The notes under the pieces were generated by a model. It was not told the DNA's origin. It did no database searches and saw only the letters and a list, made by a program, of their open reading frames with translations. From NCBI GenBank assembly GCA_041689935.1, contig JBDNFI010000033.1, forward strand, positions 3,797 to 67,796: DNA of 64,000 bases, in the 5' to 3' direction. Of this stretch, positions 45,118 to 55,103 are shown one piece after another (the first letter of the stretch is position 1; each line of letters opens with the position of its first letter). The translations under genes were made by a program, and so were the position numbers. The stretch is from CAXBDP01 sp041689935. Its GTDB lineage: Bacteria > Bacteroidota > Bacteroidia > Cytophagales > Cyclobacteriaceae.

Positions 45118-45933
45118 TTAGCTATTTTTAATTTGTAAACGGAGGCTATGTCTGCTTTCAAGCAAAAATTTTAAAGATAAGTGGTTGAAGGCTTCTGGGG
45201 CTTCAATATTACAAACATGACCACATTTATCAATTACATTGAGCAAAGCACCAGATTGACCTTTAACTAATTGCTTCACTTGCGGCAAAAACATATAATC
45301 ATCCTCACCCATTATATACAATGAGGGTAGTCTCAGGTCTTTTTCGTAAAAATATTTTAAAAGCTTATTTAAATCTTTCGTGAGGTTAAACCATCTAAGA
45401 AACTCCTTTTGACAAAGTTTTTTAGCCTCTCTTATAAATAGGTTTCTGGAAAGCGAATGCCTTTTTTTTGGCATGATAATCCATGCGATTAATTTATAAA
45501 GCCACATATAGGGCACAAACCTTTTAATGGCATTTCCTATCGTCACCAAAAATTTCGACCTGATATTTAGACGAGCGATTGCACCGCCCATGATGAGGCT
45601 TTCCACCCGCTCAGGCCAAAGCTCGCCAATGGTTCGCACTATAATAGTTCCGAGACTAATGCCCATAAAGTGAGCTTTCCTGATTTTGTGATGGTCAAGA
45701 ACTTCTAAGATATCTTGGCTTACTTTTTCGAAAGTGTATTCACCCTTAAGGATATCCGTAAAAGTAACCTCCCTTGATTTTCCATGTCCTCTGAGATCAA
45801 TGAGAAGTAAATTGAAATGTTCTTGGAAGGCCCGTATTTGTTTAAAGAATAAATTTGAACTTCCTCCTGCACCGTGTACAAAAACAAGCCATTCTTTATC
45901 TTCTCCAAGAAAATACGGTTTATTGTAGAGCAT
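45118..45933 (-). CDS. Alpha/beta-fold hydrolase
   Basis: A 271-aa cytoplasmic hydrolase. The oxyanion segment is LVFVHGAGGSSNLFF, the nucleophile elbow is FMGISLGTIIV (GxSxG), the acid lies in MGEDDYMFLP and the His in IDKCGHVCNIEAPEAF. All three triad members are present. The substrate is unknown. It lies 51 bp upstream of the RND adaptor on the same strand, so it may share that operon. Confidence 0.88.
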   Translation of the reverse strand: MLYNKPYFLGEDKEWLVFVHGAGGSSNLFFKQIRAFQEHFNLLLIDLRGHGKSREVTFTDILKGEYTFEKVSQDILEVLDHHKIRKAHFMGISLGTIIVRTIGELWPERVESLIMGGAIARLNIRSKFLVTIGNAIKRFVPYMWLYKLIAWIIMPKKRHSLSRNLFIREAKKLCQKEFLRWFNLTKDLNKLLKYFYEKDLRLPSLYIMGEDDYMFLPQVKQLVKGQSGALLNVIDKCGHVCNIEAPEAFNHLSLKFLLESRHSLRLQIKNS

Positions 45934-46078
45934 GAATTCTTTAAATTGTCTTAATAACTAAGCAACAAACGCTTTGTTATCGTTTTCAAAAAGTTAAATT
46001 AGTGGGGCAAGCTAGTTTTGTAAGCAATATTTATTCTAATGGTACACCTAATTCCTTAAAAGGGTATGTTTGTAAATA

Positions 46079-46107
46079 GAAAAACCTCTCTCAGTTTATG
46101 AAAGAGG
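46079..46107 (-). terminator. Terminator of sod
   Basis: On the minus strand, CCTCTTTC pairs with GAGAGAGG (one wobble) around a 7-nt loop, followed by TTTTT. It is about 20 bp past the sod stop codon. Confidence 0.75.
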
Positions 46108-46126
46108 CTTTAATAAGTTAATGTAA

Positions 46127-46741
46127 TTATTTAGCTACTTTATATCTTCTAGCAACCTCATCCCAATTGATAACATTCCAGAATGCCGAAACGTAATCAG
46201 GACGGCGGTTTTGGTAATTTAGATAATAGGCATGCTCCCATACATCTAGTCCTAAAATAGGTGTGCCTGCGCACCCATTTGTTTCCACATCCATCAACGG
46301 ATTATCTTGGTTTGGTGTAGAACAAATTGCTAATGACCCATCGGCTTTTACAAAAACCCATGCCCAGCCAGATCCAAATCTTGTAGCTGCTGCCTTATTA
46401 AATTGTTCTTTCATAGCATCTAAGCTGCCAAACTGTGCGCTAATAGCTGCAGCCAGATCTCCTTGTGGAGTGCCTCCGCCATTTGGCGACATTACAGTCC
46501 AGAAGAGTGAGTGGTTGAAATGGCCACCACCATTGTTTCTTACTGCTACCGAGGCCTTACTTACATTCGCTAATATATCTTCAATACTTTTGTCTGCAAG
46601 GTCGGTGCCCTCTACAGCAGCATTTAAGTTATTTACATATCCTGCATGGTGTTTTCCATGGTGAATCTCCATCGTACGCCCATCTATATTTGGTTCTAGC
46701 GCATTGAAGTCATAAGTTAATTTTGGTAATTCAAATGCCAT
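46127..46741 (-). CDS. sodA: Superoxide dismutase, Mn/Fe family (Mn-type features)
   Basis: A 204-aa cytoplasmic superoxide dismutase. Metal ligands are His in MEIHHGKHHAGYV, His in GGHFNHSLFW, and Asp and His in LGLDVWEHAYYLNYQ. The GGHFNH motif and Gln in STPNQDNPL indicate the Mn-type second sphere. RPDYVSAFWNVINWDEV is the usual C-terminal signature. It lies 41 bp after tadA on the same strand. Confidence 0.97.
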   Translation of the reverse strand: MAFELPKLTYDFNALEPNIDGRTMEIHHGKHHAGYVNNLNAAVEGTDLADKSIEDILANVSKASVAVRNNGGGHFNHSLFWTVMSPNGGGTPQGDLAAAISAQFGSLDAMKEQFNKAAATRFGSGWAWVFVKADGSLAICSTPNQDNPLMDVETNGCAGTPILGLDVWEHAYYLNYQNRRPDYVSAFWNVINWDEVARRYKVAK

Positions 46742-46782
46742 TTTGATTTATTATTATAGTTAAACAATTATTAAATTTACGA

Positions 46783-47244
46783 TTAATCCCTGAGTTTCCT
46801 AAAAAACCTATGCAGCAATTCAGTTGCTTCTTCTTTTAATATTCCGCCTACACATATTGTTTTTGGATGTAGCAATTCGTTGGACATCAAGCTGTAGCTT
46901 TTTTTATTATCAGCTGCCCCAAAAACGATTCTACCTATCTGTGACCAATTGAGGGCACTTGCGCACATACTGCAAGGCTCTAAAGTCACATATATACAAC
47001 ACTCGGAAAGATATTTGGTTCCCAAAAAATTGGCTGCTGCGGTAATTGCCAGCATCTCTGCGTGCGCAGTGGCATCAGTAAGTTTTTCTGTTTGATTATA
47101 CGCCCTAGAAATGATTCTATTTCGGCAAACAACCACCGCACCTACCGGCACTTCATCCTCCTCAAAAGCATAATTCGCTTGCTTCATTGCCTCCCGCATG
47201 TAGCGGATATCATCAAATTCAGAATACTGTATGGACTGCATCAT
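46783..47244 (-). CDS. tadA: tRNA-specific adenosine deaminase
   Basis: A 153-aa zinc deaminase that makes inosine at the wobble position of tRNA. The zinc and proton-shuttle motifs are TAHAEMLAI (H-A-E) and EPCSMCASAL (P-C-x-x-C). The N-terminus has YMREAMKQANYAFEEDEVPVGAVVV, standard for TadA. It is divergent from aspS and lies upstream of sod. Confidence 0.95.
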   Translation of the reverse strand: MMQSIQYSEFDDIRYMREAMKQANYAFEEDEVPVGAVVVCRNRIISRAYNQTEKLTDATAHAEMLAITAAANFLGTKYLSECCIYVTLEPCSMCASALNWSQIGRIVFGAADNKKSYSLMSNELLHPKTICVGGILKEEATELLHRFFRKLRD

Positions 47245-47455
47245 GCAAAAATGCTAAAGAATTTTCTCTTTATTCTTGATCTATCATAAAAGTCGGTACT
47301 CAAGTTAAATTTTGATAACAAAAAGCATAATTGATGATGTGTTTTGAAATCCTGAATCTTTTAAATTAAAATATTCGGATTCGAAGCCTTTTATCTTCGA
47401 GGCTAAGAACAATCTCCATATCCTTCTTAAATTGCAACCTCAAAACGAAATTGAA

Positions 47456-49216
47456 ATGATTAGAACGCACACTTGCGGTGAACTCCGTATGGCAGATATA
47501 GGTACAGAAGTGACTCTTTGTGGTTGGGTACAGCGAATTCGCGATAAGGGAGGAATGGTTTGGATAGATATTCGTGATCGATACGGACTTACTCAATTAA
47601 TGCTTGATGGGAGTAGCACAAATACTGACCTACTAGAAACGGCTCGGAATCTAGGTAGGGAATTTGTGATAAAAGCGGGAGGAAAAGTAATAGAGCGAAT
47701 AAGCAAAAACGATAAAATGCCAACCGGCGATATCGAAATCAAACTTTCAGGTTTAGCAATACTGAACGGCTCCAAAGTGCCTCCATTCATAATCGAAGAC
47801 GAGACCGATGGGGGCGATGAGCTAAGAATGAAATACCGCTATTTGGATTTGCGCAGAAATTCGGTGCGAAAAAATCTCGAACTCCGCCATAAAATGATGC
47901 AGCAAACGCGTGCCTATTTGGATGGGTCAGACTTCATTGAAGTAGAGACACCTGTCTTGATCAAATCTACGCCTGAAGGAGCCCGCGATTTTGTGGTGCC
48001 AAGTAGAGTGCATGCTGGCGAATTTTATGCCCTCCCGCAATCTCCACAAACCTTCAAGCAATTATTAATGGTTTCTGGTTTTGACAGGTATTTCCAGATT
48101 GTAAAGTGCTTTAGAGATGAAGACCTACGAGCGGACAGACAGCCTGAATTTACCCAGATAGATTGTGAAATGTCTTTTGTTACCCAAGAAGATATTTTGC
48201 AAACATTCGAAGCACTTATTCGACATTTGTTTAGTAAAGTGAAAGGCGTGGAGCTGCCTAGTTTGAAAAGAATGACCTATGCAGATGCCATGCGTAAATA
48301 TGGAAGCGATAAGCCCGATTTGCGTTTTGGGATGGAATTTTGCTACCTCACCGAGCTTGCTCAAGGCAAAGGGTTTCCAGTATTTGATTCCGCAGAAGCG
48401 GTGATTGGGATTAATGCTACAGCCTGTTCAGGTTTTACACGTAAAGAACTAGATGCGCTTACGGATTTTGTGAAAAAGCCACAAATTGGAGCAAAAGGCT
48501 TGGTATATCTCAGATATAACGAGGATGGAAGCTTAAAATCGAGTGTAGACAAGTTTTATTCAACGGATGAATTGGAAGCTTGGGCGAAGGCCTTCGATGC
48601 TAAACCGGGTGATTTGATGCTCATACTAGCGGGAGGATTGGCAGTAACCCGTAAGCAGCTGAATGAACTTCGGTTGGAAATGGGGAATAAGCTTGGCTTG
48701 AGAGATAGAAATACCTTTGTGCCTCTTTGGGTGCTTGATTTTCCGCTACTTGAGTGGGATGAAGAAGGCAATAGATTTCACGCAATGCATCACCCTTTCA
48801 CATCCCCCAAGCCAGAAGATATCGAACTATTGATATCTAATCCTGGAGCAGTTAGAGCCAATGCCTATGATATGGTAATTAATGGAGTGGAAGTAGGTGG
48901 TGGATCTATTAGAATCCATGATCGCACTATGCAAGAGCGCATGCTTTCTCTTTTAGGGTTTAGTCCTGAAGAAGCAAAAGCACAGTTTGGGTTTTTAATG
49001 GATGCGTTTGAATTTGGGGCACCGCCTCATGGAGGTATTGCCTTTGGCTTCGATAGGCTTTGCGCACTTTTTGGTGGAGTAGATTCGATTCGCGATTTTA
49101 TTGCTTTTCCAAAAAATAATGCGGGCCGAGATGTAATGATTGATTCGCCTTCGCCTATTTCGAAAGAGCAACTTACAGAGCTCTACTTAGATATTAAGCA
49201 ATCAAGCAAAGGATAA
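47456..49216 (+). CDS. aspS: Aspartate-tRNA ligase
   Basis: A class II synthetase of 586 aa. The N-terminal OB-fold anticodon domain starts MIRTHTCGELRMADIG and has LCGWVQRIRDKGGMVWIDIRD. Motif 2 is FRDEDLRADRQPEFTQID and motif 3 GGIAFGFDRLCALFGG; the bacterial insertion (GAD) domain lies between. The ATG at 47456 is used; a TTG 24 nt upstream is less likely. It has its own terminator (49246-49279). Confidence 0.98.
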   Translation: MIRTHTCGELRMADIGTEVTLCGWVQRIRDKGGMVWIDIRDRYGLTQLMLDGSSTNTDLLETARNLGREFVIKAGGKVIERISKNDKMPTGDIEIKLSGLAILNGSKVPPFIIEDETDGGDELRMKYRYLDLRRNSVRKNLELRHKMMQQTRAYLDGSDFIEVETPVLIKSTPEGARDFVVPSRVHAGEFYALPQSPQTFKQLLMVSGFDRYFQIVKCFRDEDLRADRQPEFTQIDCEMSFVTQEDILQTFEALIRHLFSKVKGVELPSLKRMTYADAMRKYGSDKPDLRFGMEFCYLTELAQGKGFPVFDSAEAVIGINATACSGFTRKELDALTDFVKKPQIGAKGLVYLRYNEDGSLKSSVDKFYSTDELEAWAKAFDAKPGDLMLILAGGLAVTRKQLNELRLEMGNKLGLRDRNTFVPLWVLDFPLLEWDEEGNRFHAMHHPFTSPKPEDIELLISNPGAVRANAYDMVINGVEVGGGSIRIHDRTMQERMLSLLGFSPEEAKAQFGFLMDAFEFGAPPHGGIAFGFDRLCALFGGVDSIRDFIAFPKNNAGRDVMIDSPSPISKEQLTELYLDIKQSSKG

Positions 49217-49245
49217 GTACTGTTAGCATAAAATTTGATTAGATT

Positions 49246-49279
49246 AAAATGTCCTCAGATTATGAAGGGCATTTTTTTT
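49246..49279 (+). terminator. Terminator of aspS
   Basis: A 10-bp stem with one wobble (AAAATGTCCT / AGGGCATTTT) is followed by a T run. It separates aspS from the phosphatase gene that starts at 49316. Confidence 0.85.
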
Positions 49280-49315
49280 GTATATTCGGGCCTTAAGAAT
49301 ACCCATAATTACTGA

Positions 49316-51364
49316 ATGCTGTCACAAAAAGCGATTTTAAGAATATCTGGACCACTTGCTTTCTTATCATGGCTGCTATTGCTTGCAGTTAATCTAATTA
49401 TTTATTTCGGAGAGATAAACCAAGTTCCCTCTGGAATTCCAAGTGTTATCCCTCCCGCATTACTAAGTATTTTCTTTCTAAGCTTAGTTGTCTTTTTCAC
49501 ATACCAAGGCGATAAGGCCAAGAGAATGAATCTTGTGGACGTGCTATGGAGGGTATTTGTTACTGGCCTGATAGCGACTATCGTTACCATTCTTGTAATA
49601 TTTATTTTCGTATTACTGGGCGAAAATCGCTTAGGCCAAAATCCCTTATTTATTAATTTCCTTTACCATCTCGATTTAGCTGTTATATCCGTATTTCTGG
49701 TATCCACATTTACCATTTACAAGAAATTGGTATTGTACCAGAAATCCAAAGTGTTGATCAATACTTGGTATATTTTTGAATACGGACTTGTAGTGAGTAT
49801 TCTTCTCAATTTTTTTCAAATCGAGTTTTTTGACTCGCTTTTTATAACTTCTTTTATTTTCTTCTTAGTACTAAGTCTTTATTTGAGTGTAAACCTGAAA
49901 TGGGTAGCTTATCTTTCGTTTAAGGAAAAGTGGAAAAGTATACTACTTCTGTTACTCGTTTGTTTGTATCTCTATTTTTTCCTAACTGTATTATCAGGTT
50001 TTCCAAGTGAGATTCTACAAGTGAATTTAGTAGACAATGTATTTGCCGCCACCCTATTCATATTCATTTTTATCTACAGCTTGTTCTCTTTTTTGGTGAT
50101 TTTATTCAATTTGCCAACCACCTCTGTATTTGAGCAAAAGCTAAAAGAAGCTGTAAATATTCAAATGTTGAGTCGCACAATCCAAGAAAAAAGGAATGAA
50201 AGCGAGATTCACCAAATGTTCTTTTTTAGTTCTGTGAGTGCCGTATTTGCAGATGCGGCCTTTTTGGAGTCTACCGATGAAAGAGGAATCAACAGGATCA
50301 TCCTGAAAGAAAATCTAAGTGAGGAACAAATCGAAGAGATAAAGGATAGTCTGGCAAGCAGTAAAGTTCGCCCACTGAAAAGCGCTCAAGTGCCGGCGGA
50401 GCAAAGCGGAATCATTGCCAAAGCATTGAAATATTCCGGCTTTCGATCCTTGATTATGCTACCCTTGGTGGTGAAGGAAAAGGAAATTGCCCAGCTCTAT
50501 TTGCTCAAAGAAGTAAGCGATGGATTCAATGATGACATGCAAAACATCATTACAACTTTTGCTAATCAAGCAAGTATATCCATCGAAAATTCACGCTTGT
50601 TGACAGAAACTGTCTCAAATGAACGCTACCAAAAGGAACTTAAAATTGCGAAAGAAGTGCAAAAGGCTCTTTTACCAACTGTCTTAGCAAGGGATCCTGC
50701 ATTTGAGATTTCGGCATTTTCTCAAGCGGCGGATGAAGTAGGTGGTGACTATTACGATATTTTCAAAAAATCGGATAACCATTATGCATTAATTATTGCA
50801 GACGTTTCTGGCAAAGGCACATCGGCTGCTTTTCACATGTCTCAACTAAAAGGAATCTTTCAGAGTTTGTCTGAAATTGCACTAGGGCCTAAGGAGTTTT
50901 TGATACATGCCAATAGTGCTTTAGGCAGGTGTTTGGATAAACGATCCTTTATTACAGCATCCTACTATTTAATTGATACCTTAAAATCATCAATCCAATT
51001 TGCAAGAGCAGGGCATTGCCCTACACTTTACTTTAAAAAGTTAGACAACAAAGCATATTATTTCAAAAACAAAGGCCTTGGTCTAGGCGTGTTACGAAAT
51101 AATCAATTCCAGAACTATATCCAAATTCATGAATTGCAGTATGAATCGGGAGATGTAATGGTATTGTATACCGACGGAATCACCGAAAGCAAAAATGATA
51201 CTGGTGAAGAATTGGGATATGAAGCTTTGAAAGCATGGGTAGAAGAAAATGCCCATTTTGATGCAGAGACCATCAAAAATAGAATTGCGGATACTTTTCT
51301 GGAATTCTGTGGACAAGCACCGCCTGATGATGATTACACAGTGGTGGTCATCAAATTTCAATAA
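49316..51364 (+). CDS. Membrane-bound SpoIIE/RsbU-type PP2C phosphatase with GAF domain
   Basis: A 682-aa signal protein. Residues 1-270 carry about eight membrane helices. A GAF-like domain follows (about 290-440, ending in FANQASISIENSRLL). The C-terminal PP2C/SpoIIE domain has KEVQKALLP, DEVGGDYYDIF, ADVSGKGTSAAFHMS, VLYTDGITESKN and PPDDDYTVVVIKF, keeping the metal-binding Asp residues. It should dephosphorylate the STAS antagonist encoded 30 bp downstream. The membrane part suggests sensing of an envelope or lipid signal, which is inference. Confidence 0.93.
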   Translation: MLSQKAILRISGPLAFLSWLLLLAVNLIIYFGEINQVPSGIPSVIPPALLSIFFLSLVVFFTYQGDKAKRMNLVDVLWRVFVTGLIATIVTILVIFIFVLLGENRLGQNPLFINFLYHLDLAVISVFLVSTFTIYKKLVLYQKSKVLINTWYIFEYGLVVSILLNFFQIEFFDSLFITSFIFFLVLSLYLSVNLKWVAYLSFKEKWKSILLLLLVCLYLYFFLTVLSGFPSEILQVNLVDNVFAATLFIFIFIYSLFSFLVILFNLPTTSVFEQKLKEAVNIQMLSRTIQEKRNESEIHQMFFFSSVSAVFADAAFLESTDERGINRIILKENLSEEQIEEIKDSLASSKVRPLKSAQVPAEQSGIIAKALKYSGFRSLIMLPLVVKEKEIAQLYLLKEVSDGFNDDMQNIITTFANQASISIENSRLLTETVSNERYQKELKIAKEVQKALLPTVLARDPAFEISAFSQAADEVGGDYYDIFKKSDNHYALIIADVSGKGTSAAFHMSQLKGIFQSLSEIALGPKEFLIHANSALGRCLDKRSFITASYYLIDTLKSSIQFARAGHCPTLYFKKLDNKAYYFKNKGLGLGVLRNNQFQNYIQIHELQYESGDVMVLYTDGITESKNDTGEELGYEALKAWVEENAHFDAETIKNRIADTFLEFCGQAPPDDDYTVVVIKFQ

Positions 51365-51394
51365 ACTTAACAATTGCCTAAACGTTATTAGACT

Positions 51395-51739
51395 ATGATA
51401 GAAATCGAAAAGGAGCTAGAAAAGGATCGGATAATCATTCGGATAATTGGTGAGGTCGATGCCAGCTCCTCCATTAGGTTAGATCAAGAGCTCTCGGAGG
51501 CTATTGAAAACAATAACAAGAAGATACTCGTTGATTGCGAGAAGTTAGAATATATTTCGTCTGCAGGGTTGGGAGTTTTCATGTCTTACATACAAGTTAT
51601 AGAAAAGAAAGAAGTAAAATTTGTTTTATACAATCTAAGCGATAAAGTACAAAACGTATTTGAAATCCTCGGCTTGGATCAATTATTACCCATTTCTAGC
51701 ACAAAAGAAGAAGCACTTCAAATAGTAAATGAAGGATAG
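51395..51739 (+). CDS. STAS-domain anti-sigma-factor antagonist-like protein
   Basis: A 114-aa single STAS domain. The segment ILVDCEKLEYISSAGLGVFM holds the phosphorylation loop; Ser56 (SSAGLG) is the likely acceptor. It should alternate between kinase-bound and free forms under control of the phosphatase upstream and the HATPase kinase downstream, whose start overlaps its end by 11 nt. Confidence 0.93.
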   Translation: MIEIEKELEKDRIIIRIIGEVDASSSIRLDQELSEAIENNNKKILVDCEKLEYISSAGLGVFMSYIQVIEKKEVKFVLYNLSDKVQNVFEILGLDQLLPISSTKEEALQIVNEG

Positions 51740-52160
51740 TTTAACAGTTGGCTGTACGAGAACGATTTTGAGGTCTGTTAGGAGTTTTGCTTCCGACGCA
51801 CTTTACAAAATCGGCATGTCCGAGATGGATGTAAATATGCTTGTACTGGCGGTAGATGAGGTTTGCTCCAATTTGATCATCCATTCTCATAGCTGCAATC
51901 CAGAAAGGCACATCACGTTAGAAATACGAACTGACGATGATGGAATTTTCTTCGATATAATGGACGAAGGCAAGTTGTTTAATTTCATGAATTATGAAGA
52001 GCCCACGTTAGACCAGTTGGTTCAGGATCAGCGCAAAGGTGGAATGGGAATTATTCTCGTCAAAAGAATCATGGATAGCATCGAGTTTTTCAGAGAGGAT
52101 AACCGGAATGTAATTCGGCTTTACAAAAAATTCTCTAACAAATCTGAAGCAAACTCTTAA
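51729..52160 (+). CDS. RsbW/SpoIIAB-like HATPase (anti-sigma serine kinase)
   Basis: A 143-aa GHKL ATPase. The N box is AVDEVCSNLIIHSH, the G1 box FDIMDEGKLFN and the G2 box RKGGMGIILVKRIMD. In the family it phosphorylates the STAS partner and holds a target protein, classically a sigma factor. It completes a phosphatase-STAS-kinase set; no sigma factor or other output is encoded nearby. It overlaps the STAS gene by 11 nt. Confidence 0.92.
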   Translation: MKDSLTVGCTRTILRSVRSFASDALYKIGMSEMDVNMLVLAVDEVCSNLIIHSHSCNPERHITLEIRTDDDGIFFDIMDEGKLFNFMNYEEPTLDQLVQDQRKGGMGIILVKRIMDSIEFFREDNRNVIRLYKKFSNKSEANS

Positions 52161-52231
52161 AATCCTCCCGCCTTTTCATTCCAAATCAGCAAAAATAGCT
52201 TAAAATTGCACCCTATTTCGAATTGCCCTAT

Positions 52232-54235
52232 ATGAAGCTCTTTCAGCAATTTTCAATTTTCCTTTGGATTTTTATTTTCACCTCCTGCAGCACCTCGCAA
52301 AAGCTTGTGGATGTTAATAATGCGGAAGATGCCTTCCTCTTCTCGCTGGGAAATGAGGGAGTAAGTCCCAGAGAATTTATTTATCAATATAATAAAACCA
52401 GCAATATTAGCGAGGATATTGAAGTAGAAAGTGCCGAAGAATATCTCAATCGCTATATCAATTTCAAACTCAAGGTGCAATATGCGAAATCGATAGGTAG
52501 AGATAAAGACGAGGATTTTCAAAAAGAATTAAAGCAATATACAGCCGATCTGGCCAAGCCTTTTTTGCAAGACGAAGAAAAATTGGAACAACTTACCGAC
52601 GAGTATATTTCGAGAAAGCGGGAGGAAGTTTCGGCCTCTCACATTTTGATTGAGCTACCACCCTTAGCTTCAGCTGAGGATAGTTTGCAAGCATGGAATA
52701 AAATTATTGAAATTAAACAAAAGGCATTGGATGGCGAATCTTTTGAGGCGCTTGCAGAGCAATATTCGCAGGATCCATCTGCAAGAAACAACAAGGGAAA
52801 TCTTGGGTATTTCACTGCGATGCAAATGGTTTATCCATTCGAATCGGCAGCTTTTACCTTACAAAAGGGGCAATTATCTGAACCGATTCGCACACGATTT
52901 GGCTACCATTTGATCAAACTCAATGATCGGATACCTGCTCGCGGCGAGGTGAAAGTGGCTCATATAATGTTAAGAGCAACAGAGGGCATGCCTTTGCAAA
53001 TGATTGCCGATCAAGAATCAAAAATCAGTCAAATTCATCAAGAATTATTGGCTCAACCAGATATGTGGGGAAGCTTGGTATCTACATTTAGTGATGATAT
53101 TTCGACAAAGCAAAGAAATGGTGAGCTGGATTGGATTGGCGTTGGGACTTTAGTTCCCGCTTTCGAAAAGGCAGCTTTTTCCCTAAATGAAATTGGTGAA
53201 ATAAGTGAACCATTCAAAACACCCTATGGCTGGCACCTAGCTAAGCTTATTGAAAAACGACAACTTGATGTAAGCAATCAAGATAGAGATGTGGTTCGGG
53301 AAAAAATATCGAGAGACTATCGTGCCAAGGATGCATTTGAGAGCTTTATTGAAAAGGCAGCAGTGGAAATAAATCTGGTAGAGGTGGAAGCAGTAAAGGC
53401 AAGCCTACTGGAACAAGCAAATGCTCAGTTATTACAGGGTAACTGGAAATGGCAGGGAGATTCATTGCAACTGATTCAAGTGTTGTACATTACTGACACA
53501 CGTAATATTTTGCTAAAAGAGGTGGTTGACTATATAGAAAATGAACAAACGCGCGTTCAAAATGCGTCGCCAGTCCCATTAATGCATCAGAGAATCACTG
53601 AATTTAGGCAAGACCTAATTCAAGCTGAATACCAAAAAAATCTTGAAAATCTTAAGCCTGAATACAAATGGTTGGTAAAGGAATATCAAGATGGAATGTT
53701 GCTATTCGATATTATGGAGGAAATGGTTTGGGATAAGGCATTGGAAGACTCGGTAGGCTTGCAATCATTTTATGATGACCGAAAAGAAAATTACTTTTTT
53801 GGAGAAAGAGCAAAAGCGAGGTTGTTCATTGCTTCTGGTAAATCTTCCGTTGACTTGCTCAAGGAGGTTTTTGAGTCGGTAAATACGGCGGCGGAGATTG
53901 AAAGTGGAGTTAGTGCCGTTTTGAGTAAAAGTCCTAAATTGATTAAACGAAGAAATGGACTTTTTGACATTGAGAGCGACCCGTATTTATCCGTATTTGA
54001 TGAGCTGCTCGAACTTAATAGCCTGGAGACAGACGACAGCTTTATTGTTGCGATAATTGACGAAATCCTTCCGCCTCAAATCAAAAAGCTAAATGAAATT
54101 AGGGGTCAAGTAATTTCGGATTATCAAGAATATTTGGAAGAGCAGTGGATAATCCAACTCAAAGAAACATATCCCGTTGTAATTAACAAAAAAGTTTTTG
54201 ATCGAACTAAAAGCATTATTGAAAAAGAAGAATAA
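52232..54235 (+). CDS. Peptidyl-prolyl isomerase lipoprotein with two parvulin domains
   Basis: A protein of about 667 aa with lipobox FIFTSC, starting at ATG 52232. Parvulin domain 1 (about residues 130-230) contains VSASHILIELPPLASAEDS, then NKGNLGYFTAMQMVYPFESA and RFGYHLIKL. Domain 2 (about 240-345) contains VKVAHIMLRATEGMP, NGELDWIGVGTLVPAFE and TPYGWHLAKL. The C-terminal 300 residues are helical and of unknown role. It should help fold outer-membrane proteins. It is first of four genes that overlap or nearly touch. Confidence 0.92.
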   Translation: MKLFQQFSIFLWIFIFTSCSTSQKLVDVNNAEDAFLFSLGNEGVSPREFIYQYNKTSNISEDIEVESAEEYLNRYINFKLKVQYAKSIGRDKDEDFQKELKQYTADLAKPFLQDEEKLEQLTDEYISRKREEVSASHILIELPPLASAEDSLQAWNKIIEIKQKALDGESFEALAEQYSQDPSARNNKGNLGYFTAMQMVYPFESAAFTLQKGQLSEPIRTRFGYHLIKLNDRIPARGEVKVAHIMLRATEGMPLQMIADQESKISQIHQELLAQPDMWGSLVSTFSDDISTKQRNGELDWIGVGTLVPAFEKAAFSLNEIGEISEPFKTPYGWHLAKLIEKRQLDVSNQDRDVVREKISRDYRAKDAFESFIEKAAVEINLVEVEAVKASLLEQANAQLLQGNWKWQGDSLQLIQVLYITDTRNILLKEVVDYIENEQTRVQNASPVPLMHQRITEFRQDLIQAEYQKNLENLKPEYKWLVKEYQDGMLLFDIMEEMVWDKALEDSVGLQSFYDDRKENYFFGERAKARLFIASGKSSVDLLKEVFESVNTAAEIESGVSAVLSKSPKLIKRRNGLFDIESDPYLSVFDELLELNSLETDDSFIVAIIDEILPPQIKKLNEIRGQVISDYQEYLEEQWIIQLKETYPVVINKKVFDRTKSIIEKEE

Positions 54236-55103
54236 CATATTTATTGCTTTCATTGCCTTAGTAGGTTTAATCTCCTGTGAAAATTTGGGAATAGGCGAAA
54301 AGGAAGACGTAAGTAATCAAGGCCGTATTCCGGTGGCTATCGTTTATGATATTTATTTATATGTCGATGATCTCGTTGGTGTAGTTCCAAATGGTTCCAC
54401 AGGTCTCGATAGCAGCCGTATTACCGAATCTTATGTTCGAAATTGGGTGGTAAAGCAACTCATGACTCGAGAGGCGAATGCCTACCTAAATATAAATATG
54501 AATGAGGTAGAGCGAAAGGTGCAAGATTACCGCTATGCATTGATTGCCTATGAGTATGAAAAGCAAATGGTAAATGAGCAATTGGATACAGAGGTAAGCC
54601 AAGAGGAAATCAAGCAGTACTACGAAAAAAACAAAGAAAATTACGAATTAAAGCAAAACATTATACGGGGTTGGTATGCAAAAATACCTAAAGGAGCACC
54701 AAGAATAAATCAGGTTCCAGCTTGGTTTAAAAGCACCAGTGAAAAAAGTAAAGAGGAATTTAGGCTTTACTGTGTTCAATTTGCCGATATTTACCACTTG
54801 GAGGACTCTACATGGCTCAATTTTGATGATGTTATTAGAAACACACCTTTAGCAGGAATTCCTAATAAGGTTCAATTTTTGCAAGAGAAGGAGTTCGTTG
54901 AAACATCGGACAATAACTTTAATTACTACCTGAATATTAATGAATACAAGTTTTCTGATCAAATATCTCCGCTAGAATTTGTAGCAGATAATATTGCTAC
55001 CATTATCGTATCAAAAAGACGGGTGGATTTGGTAGAAAAAATGGAAAAGGAAATTTATGAAAAAGCATCCAGTCAAAAGAATTTCGAAATTTTTAGGCCT
55101 TAG
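54219..55103 (+). CDS. Lipoprotein related to SurA-type chaperones, no parvulin domain
   Basis: A lipoprotein of about 294 aa; the likely start is TTG 54219 (MKKKNNIFIAFIALVGLISC), inside the 3' end of the preceding gene. A helical SurA/PpiD N-terminal-like region is visible (VRNWVVKQLMTREANAYL, VQDYRYALIAYEYEKQMV, VSQEEIKQYYEKNKENYEL). The parvulin motifs seen in its neighbours are missing. It may act as a holdase partner to them. It overlaps the next gene by 47 nt. Confidence 0.75.
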   Translation: MKKKNNIFIAFIALVGLISCENLGIGEKEDVSNQGRIPVAIVYDIYLYVDDLVGVVPNGSTGLDSSRITESYVRNWVVKQLMTREANAYLNINMNEVERKVQDYRYALIAYEYEKQMVNEQLDTEVSQEEIKQYYEKNKENYELKQNIIRGWYAKIPKGAPRINQVPAWFKSTSEKSKEEFRLYCVQFADIYHLEDSTWLNFDDVIRNTPLAGIPNKVQFLQEKEFVETSDNNFNYYLNINEYKFSDQISPLEFVADNIATIIVSKRRVDLVEKMEKEIYEKASSQKNFEIFRP

